From Lysobacter solisilvae (lineage in GTDB: Bacteria; Pseudomonadota; Gammaproteobacteria; Xanthomonadales; Xanthomonadaceae): a stretch of DNA of 64,000 nt. The translations under genes and the position numbers were made by a program. The notes under the pieces were generated by a model, which saw only the letters and a list, made by a program, of their open reading frames with translations, did not search any database and had not been told where the DNA came from. How positions within the stretch are numbered: the stretch's first letter is position 1; each line of letters begins with the position of its first letter. Of this stretch, positions 60,221 to 64,000 are shown piece by piece. The stretch is taken from the NCBI RefSeq assembly GCF_016613535.2, contig NZ_CP071518.1:186001-250000 (forward strand), read 5' to 3'.

Positions 60221-60411
60221 CTTCTTTCATCCGGACTGTGTGCCACCGGTCGCCAGGGCGACTGGAAGCAGGACCGTCGGCTCCGGCATTGGACCGGATC
60301 TGCTGACCCTGCTCCGGGGAGCAGGCGCTCGCGGGCTCGTGCACGCCACCGGTCCGAAACCGAGGCACCGCACCTACCGCCGGTGGGGAATTCCACCCCG
60401 CCCTGAAGACG
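60221..60411 (-). promoter_or_regulatory. FMN riboswitch (RFN element)
   Basis: All RFN blocks are present on the minus strand in order: CTTCAGGGCGGGGTGGAATT then CCCCACCGGCGGTA, GAGCCCGCGAGCG, GGTCAGCAGATCCGGT, CCGGAGCCGACGGT and AGTCCGGATGAAAGAAG. It heads ribE-ribB-PhyH-ribH-nusB-thiL. A -10-like TAAACT (60445-60450) upstream may be the promoter. High FMN should stop transcription at the downstream terminator. Confidence 0.96.
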
Positions 60412-60552
60412 TTACGAATTGTGGCCTGCAGGCAGGCGGACGGCAGTTTACCACCCGGGGCACTGACGGTCGGCCGCCGGCTGGAACGGCGCGTCACGCG
60501 GCCACGGGGCTGCACCTGGCGAACGGCAGGCCACCAGGATGCGCACGCCCCC

Positions 60553-60589
60553 AAAAAACAAGGGACGGGGAGCTGCTCCCCGTCCCTTC
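60553..60589 (-). terminator. Terminator upstream of the riboflavin operon
   Basis: Perfect 14-bp stem AAGGGACGGGGAGC / GCTCCCCGTCCCTT with a single-base loop region, then GTTTTTTGG on the minus strand, 25 nt after the lipoprotein stop. It separates the two exported-protein genes from the riboswitch. Confidence 0.92.
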
Positions 60590-60612
60590 GGCCCTCGACC
60601 CTGTCGACCGGA

Positions 60613-61137
60613 CTAGCCGGCCTTGGTGCAACCGGCGTTGAGGCGGGCGACGACCTGTTCGGTTGCGTCGGCCAGCGCGCTGGCATACGCCCCGTAGGCC
60701 TCGTTCTCCGAGCCCCAGTTGTTCATCGAGGCCAGCTGCGAGCGCACCCGGAAGGGCGCGCCGCCGTCGACGCGCACTTCGTACACGGCCACGGGCACCT
60801 TGGTGATGGTGTTCTGCGACAGGTAGAACTGCAGCACGCGCACGTCCACGACGCGGCCGACCTGGGCCGCCATGCCCGCCTGTTCGAACTGCCGGCGTAC
60901 CGCGCCGGGCACGTCGTCGAAGACGAACATGTGCACGCCCAGGCCGCCGGCCCGTTCGCTCGTGGGACGCGCGTCCACCACCTCATGCAATTGGTGTTCG
61001 CAGGCCAGGCGAGCCTCCATCGGGACCACCAGCCGGGACGGATCCACGGCGACGCGATGGACCTTCGGGGTGCACGCGACAAGGCCGGTGCAGGCCACGG
61101 CCAGCGCGAGCGATCGCAGCAGCGAAGACGACGCCAT
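60613..61137 (-). CDS. Predicted lipoprotein of unknown function
   Basis: A 174-residue protein with lipoprotein signal MASSSLLRSLALAVACTGLVAC (Cys about 22). The body has RLACEHQLHEVVDARPTSER and FVFDDVPGAVRRQFEQAG, then VLQFYLSQNTITKVPVAVYE, patterns seen in outer-membrane lipoproteins of the YajG/DUF4136-like type, but I cannot place it firmly. It starts 3 nt after the upstream exported protein's stop; the pair probably work together. Confidence 0.75.
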   Translation of the reverse strand: MASSSLLRSLALAVACTGLVACTPKVHRVAVDPSRLVVPMEARLACEHQLHEVVDARPTSERAGGLGVHMFVFDDVPGAVRRQFEQAGMAAQVGRVVDVRVLQFYLSQNTITKVPVAVYEVRVDGGAPFRVRSQLASMNNWGSENEAYGAYASALADATEQVVARLNAGCTKAG

Positions 61138-61140
61138 GAC

Positions 61141-62205
61141 TTACTGGCCGCTTCCGACGGGGGCGCTGGCGGCTTCGGCCGGCGCGGCAACCGGCGCGGC
61201 ATTGACCGGCGCCGAAGCGGCGGCCTGCGCATCGGCCGCCGGGGCGGAACCCTCGGCCTGCGCGGGCACCGAGGCCGGAGCAGCAGCGGCGGTCGAGGAA
61301 GCCGGAGCAACCGCGGCAGGCGCGCTCAGGGCGGCGACCGCGGCTGCATCGAGCGTGCGCACGCCATAGAACTGCTGCAGGCGGCCCGAACCGGAACGGA
61401 TCCACACCCAGCCTTCACCCTGCTGGATCTGGCGACCGGCTACCTTGCGACCATTGACCTCCACGAACGGCGCCTTCTTGACCGGCTTGCTGGTCCACTG
61501 GCTACGCCCAGCGGCGGAGAAGTCGTGCACCAGCATGTCGGTGGTCTGCTGGATGCCCTGGTCGAGCAGGGTCGACAGGCCCGTGCGGCCCATTCCGGCC
61601 CAGCGCTGCGACATCTCCTCCTTGCCCTCCGAGGCCGTCATCGGGAACTCGAAACGGTAGTTGCGGTTGAACAGGACCTGGGTCTTGTACTTGCCGTTGG
61701 ACTTGCGCGTGCGCTCGACCAGCGAAGTGGCCAGCGAAACGGTCATCTGCTGGAAATCATTGGTGACCGCGTAACGGGGAACCAGCACCAGCGCCTGCAT
61801 GGTCGCCGGAGCGGCGTTGGCTTCGGCGGCGTCCCAGACCGACTGGCGGACGGTGATCCGCGGGTTGGGCGAAATGCCCTCGGACGCGAGCTTGGCGCGC
61901 ACGGCGGCTTCGATGCGTTCGTTGAAGTGGTACTCGACCAGCTGGTCGCGCATGGCGGTCACGCGCTGTTCGGCGTTGGTGGCCTGCGCGTTCTGCACGG
62001 CGCCGCCAATCAGCGCGCCGATCAGGCCGAACTGCATGCCCACGGCCATGGCGGTGGCGGGCACCTCGACGGCAAGTTCGTGCTGGGTGAGGATCAGCTC
62101 GACCGGCAGCTCCTGGGCCACCGGCGAGGGGATGGCGGGCGCCTTGGCGGCGGCGTTGAAGCACAGCGAAGCCAACCCGAGGGTCAGGCAGATTCGACGA
62201 AACAT
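61141..62205 (-). CDS. Predicted periplasmic/envelope protein of unknown function
   Basis: A 354-residue exported protein: signal MFRRICLTLGLASLCFNAAA, a glycine-rich hydrophobic segment AVGMQFGLIGALIGGAVQNA (about 55-75) resembling a glycine zipper, a mid-region with LVLVPRYAVTNDFQQMTVSL, an aromatic part GEGWVWIRSGSGRLQQFYG, and a long C-terminal Ala/Pro-rich tail (about 270-354). No family recognised. ATG 62205 was chosen for the signal peptide. Coupled to the lipoprotein gene 3 nt downstream. Confidence 0.75.
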   Translation of the reverse strand: MFRRICLTLGLASLCFNAAAKAPAIPSPVAQELPVELILTQHELAVEVPATAMAVGMQFGLIGALIGGAVQNAQATNAEQRVTAMRDQLVEYHFNERIEAAVRAKLASEGISPNPRITVRQSVWDAAEANAAPATMQALVLVPRYAVTNDFQQMTVSLATSLVERTRKSNGKYKTQVLFNRNYRFEFPMTASEGKEEMSQRWAGMGRTGLSTLLDQGIQQTTDMLVHDFSAAGRSQWTSKPVKKAPFVEVNGRKVAGRQIQQGEGWVWIRSGSGRLQQFYGVRTLDAAAVAALSAPAAVAPASSTAAAAPASVPAQAEGSAPAADAQAAASAPVNAAPVAAPAEAASAPVGSGQ

Positions 62206-62337
62206 GTTTTCCCCTGTTTTGTAGTACTGAGCCGGGAGCCCGGCGTGCGCGATGGCGCGGTGCATTGTCGCGGGCCAACCCGCGCTGGCAAAAGGGGCCG
62301 CTGAGGTGCTAGGCGGGCAGACCCTGTTCAGCCAGGG

Positions 62338-63264
62338 CTAGCCGGGTTCCGGCGGCCCGGCCCGGTCCGGCTTGCGACGCAGGTGCAGGAACAGGGGCCA
62401 GCGGATCGTCCGGACCCGCTCCGGCGCTCCCCATTCGAGCGCGAGGGCCGGGGCGTGCGTCGCGAGCAGGTCCTGCCCAGTGGTCTCGCCGTAGCGGGCC
62501 ACCGCGGACATGCTGGCCAGGTAGCGCAGGAAATGGGCGAAGGTCCATTGCGCCTCCAGGCACAGCGCAGGCGCCTCCAGGGCAGGAAACGGCCATTGGA
62601 AGTCGGCATACGCGCGGTCGACCAGCGCGCGCTCGGCCGGCCAGTGCGGGTGGATGCGGGCGCGGAAATCGCCGATTGCCTCGTCCATGCCGTCAGGCGT
62701 CAGGAAATCACCGTAGCCCCAGGCGGCCAGCACACCGCTGGGCGCCAGGACGCGCGCGCACTCGGCGAAGAACGCCGCGCGGTCGAACCAGTGCAGCGCC
62801 TGGGCGACCGCGACCAGTTTCACGCTGCCGTCGGCCAGCGAGGTGTGTTCAGCGGGCTCCACGGCGACGGTCACACGGGCGCAGGGACCGGCGTCCGGTT
62901 CCCTCGTCGCGACCGGCAGCGTGTGCAGGGGGTCGCCGTGGAAGAAGGCACCGCCCTGGCCGCGGGGGACGGAGGACGACGACAATTCCACGCCCGGCCC
63001 CACCTCTTCGGGTATCCCCGGGTCGTGCGGGGCGGCCCAATGGCGGGCGATCTGCTGCGCGCTGGCATCGGTCGCGTGCACGTGTGCGAACCGGGCCGCC
63101 AATCCGCGCGTGGCCTGTCCGCTGCCGCAGCCCGGTTCCCACACCTGCCCGCTGGCCGCGACGTGCGCGGCGATCGCATCGAACAGCGCGTCGGGATACT
63201 CGGGACGCGCGGCGGCGTAGGCGTCGGCGACGCCGGAAAAATGGTCCTTGAAGCCGGTGCCCAT
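62338..63264 (-). CDS. Class I SAM-dependent methyltransferase with an internal insertion
   Basis: A 308-residue methyltransferase of the BioC/UbiE-like group with small-molecule or unknown substrate. Motif I is VWEPGCGSGQATRGLAARF (about 41-59), post-I HATDASAQQIARHW, then VAVAQALHWFDRAAFFAECA. Relatives go from post-I directly to a stretch like VTVAVEPAEHTSLADGSV; here about 50 residues rich in Gly, Pro and Ser (HDPGIPEEVGPGVELSSSSV and beyond, about 79-128) intervene in frame. Whether the enzyme is active is unknown. It ends 132 nt before the exported-protein gene. Confidence 0.85.
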   Translation of the reverse strand: MGTGFKDHFSGVADAYAAARPEYPDALFDAIAAHVAASGQVWEPGCGSGQATRGLAARFAHVHATDASAQQIARHWAAPHDPGIPEEVGPGVELSSSSVPRGQGGAFFHGDPLHTLPVATREPDAGPCARVTVAVEPAEHTSLADGSVKLVAVAQALHWFDRAAFFAECARVLAPSGVLAAWGYGDFLTPDGMDEAIGDFRARIHPHWPAERALVDRAYADFQWPFPALEAPALCLEAQWTFAHFLRYLASMSAVARYGETTGQDLLATHAPALALEWGAPERVRTIRWPLFLHLRRKPDRAGPPEPG

Positions 63265-63275
63265 CGCGACCCGGG

Positions 63276-64000
63276 TCAGGCCGACGGCGCCTGGGGTTGC
63301 AGCAGCAGCCGGACGTCGTCGCCGATGCGGCGGGTGTCGACGATCTGCACGTTCAGGCGCTGGGTCATCTCATCGATGTGCAGGCCGTCGAACAGCGGAC
63401 GCGCGCGGTCGCCCAGCAGCACGGGCGCAACGTACAGCAGGATCTCGTCGACAAGATGGGCCGCCAGGAAGGCGCCGGCCAGCGTCGCGCCGGCTTCCAC
63501 CTGCACTTCGTTGATCTCGCGCTGGGCGAGCAGGCGCAGCACCGCGTCGAGGTCGAATCGTCCTTCGTGTACGGGCGCCACCGCGGTCTGCGCGGCCATG
63601 CCTCGGGGCGGCTTGGCATCGGGGGCGTGCAGGTAGAGCGTGGGGGCGCCGCCTTCACGCACGCGGCCCCGCGCCACGGTGGCCAGGCCCGGATCGAGCA
63701 CCACGCGCATCGGCGGCTCGAACGCGGTGTCGTCTTCGAAACGGACGGTCAGGCTGGGGTCGTCGATCAGCACCGTGCCGGCGCCGGTGAGGATCGCCCC
63801 GGCGCGTGCGCGCCAGCGGTGCACGTCCAGACGCGAGGCCTCGCCGCTGATCCACTTCGATTCGCCACTGGCCAACGCGCTGCGACCGTCCAGGCTGGTG
63901 GCGAGCTTGATGCGCAGCCAGGGCCGCCCGCGTTCGAGGCGCGAAAGCCAGCCCCGATTGAGCGCGCGCGCCTGCGACTGCATCAGCCCGCTTTCGACCC
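63276..64000 (-). CDS. ribD: Riboflavin biosynthesis RibD, C-terminal (reductase) part
   Basis: Bifunctional deaminase/reductase of riboflavin synthesis; the gene enters from the right edge, so its start and the deaminase zinc site are outside. The visible 240 residues start VESGLMQSQARALNRGW and have the reductase domain: RIKLATSLDGRSALASGESK, WISGEASRLDVHRWRARAGA and GAGTVLIDDPSLTVR, then EVQVEAGATLAGAFLAAHLV. It ends 11 nt before the methyltransferase start, so these two are probably cotranscribed. Confidence 0.95.
   Translation of the reverse strand, partial: VESGLMQSQARALNRGWLSRLERGRPWLRIKLATSLDGRSALASGESKWISGEASRLDVHRWRARAGAILTGAGTVLIDDPSLTVRFEDDTAFEPPMRVVLDPGLATVARGRVREGGAPTLYLHAPDAKPPRGMAAQTAVAPVHEGRFDLDAVLRLLAQREINEVQVEAGATLAGAFLAAHLVDEILLYVAPVLLGDRARPLFDGLHIDEMTQRLNVQIVDTRRIGDDVRLLLQPQAPSA

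Overview
The window is about 64 kb of very GC-rich chromosome (roughly 68-70% by eye). Gene content and order point to a gammaproteobacterium of the Lysobacteraceae/Xanthomonadaceae, most like Lysobacter or Luteimonas. The evidence is the pilS-pilR-pilA-pilA-pilB-pilC-pilD-coaE block, a dcw cluster with no murD between mraY and ftsW, the lpxC/M23/secA arrangement, and hairpin-rich intergenic repeats. Almost everything is core chromosome. No transposase, integrase, prophage, CRISPR array, tRNA or 5S/16S/23S rRNA gene was seen.

Layout, left to right. (1) 1-1977: 5' part of nrdA on the minus strand, behind an NrdR-box promoter and a cobalamin riboswitch. (2) 1980-3680: intergenic hairpin repeats, a small DUF559 nuclease gene and a 14-unit 21-bp tandem array. 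(3) 3701-5805: sucCD. (4) 6039-17021: type IV pilus regulation and assembly genes on the plus strand, with two pilins each behind its own sigma-54-type promoter, then coaE. (5) 17113-40260, mostly minus strand: Nudix/TMP-synthase-like gene, secA, M23 peptidase, dciA (plus strand), lpxC, then the dcw cluster read from mraZ (40141) down to ftsZ (24188). (6) 40628-44344: RNase P RNA, a 43-bp tandem array, rsmI, and lpoA-yraN. (7) 44406-55015: accessory and metabolic genes: FAD-linked oxidase, patatin lipoprotein, a BlaI/M56 system with an S41 peptidase under a matching operator, an alcohol dehydrogenase, LysR, pirin and a diguanylate cyclase. (8) 55284-64000, minus strand: riboflavin genes (ribD, FMN riboswitch, ribE, ribB, ribH) with nusB, thiL, a PhyH-type dioxygenase, two exported proteins of unknown function and a methyltransferase.

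The dcw genes form a nearly continuous coupled run. Most junctions overlap by 1 or 4 nt, including a 29-codon open frame that links murG to murC with ATGA overlaps at both ends. The pil genes form a regulator-to-product unit: PilS/PilR should act on the sigma-54-type promoters of both pilins, PilB/PilC assemble the pilus and PilD processes the prepilins. The right-hand riboflavin operon is headed by an FMN riboswitch with a terminator.

Three otherwise well-conserved genes (pilR, murF, murE) carry single-base indels. murE and murF are essential in known bacteria and their indels lie in 6-base homopolymers, so I read these as probable sequence errors. All family calls come from reading the translated sequence; no database search was run.
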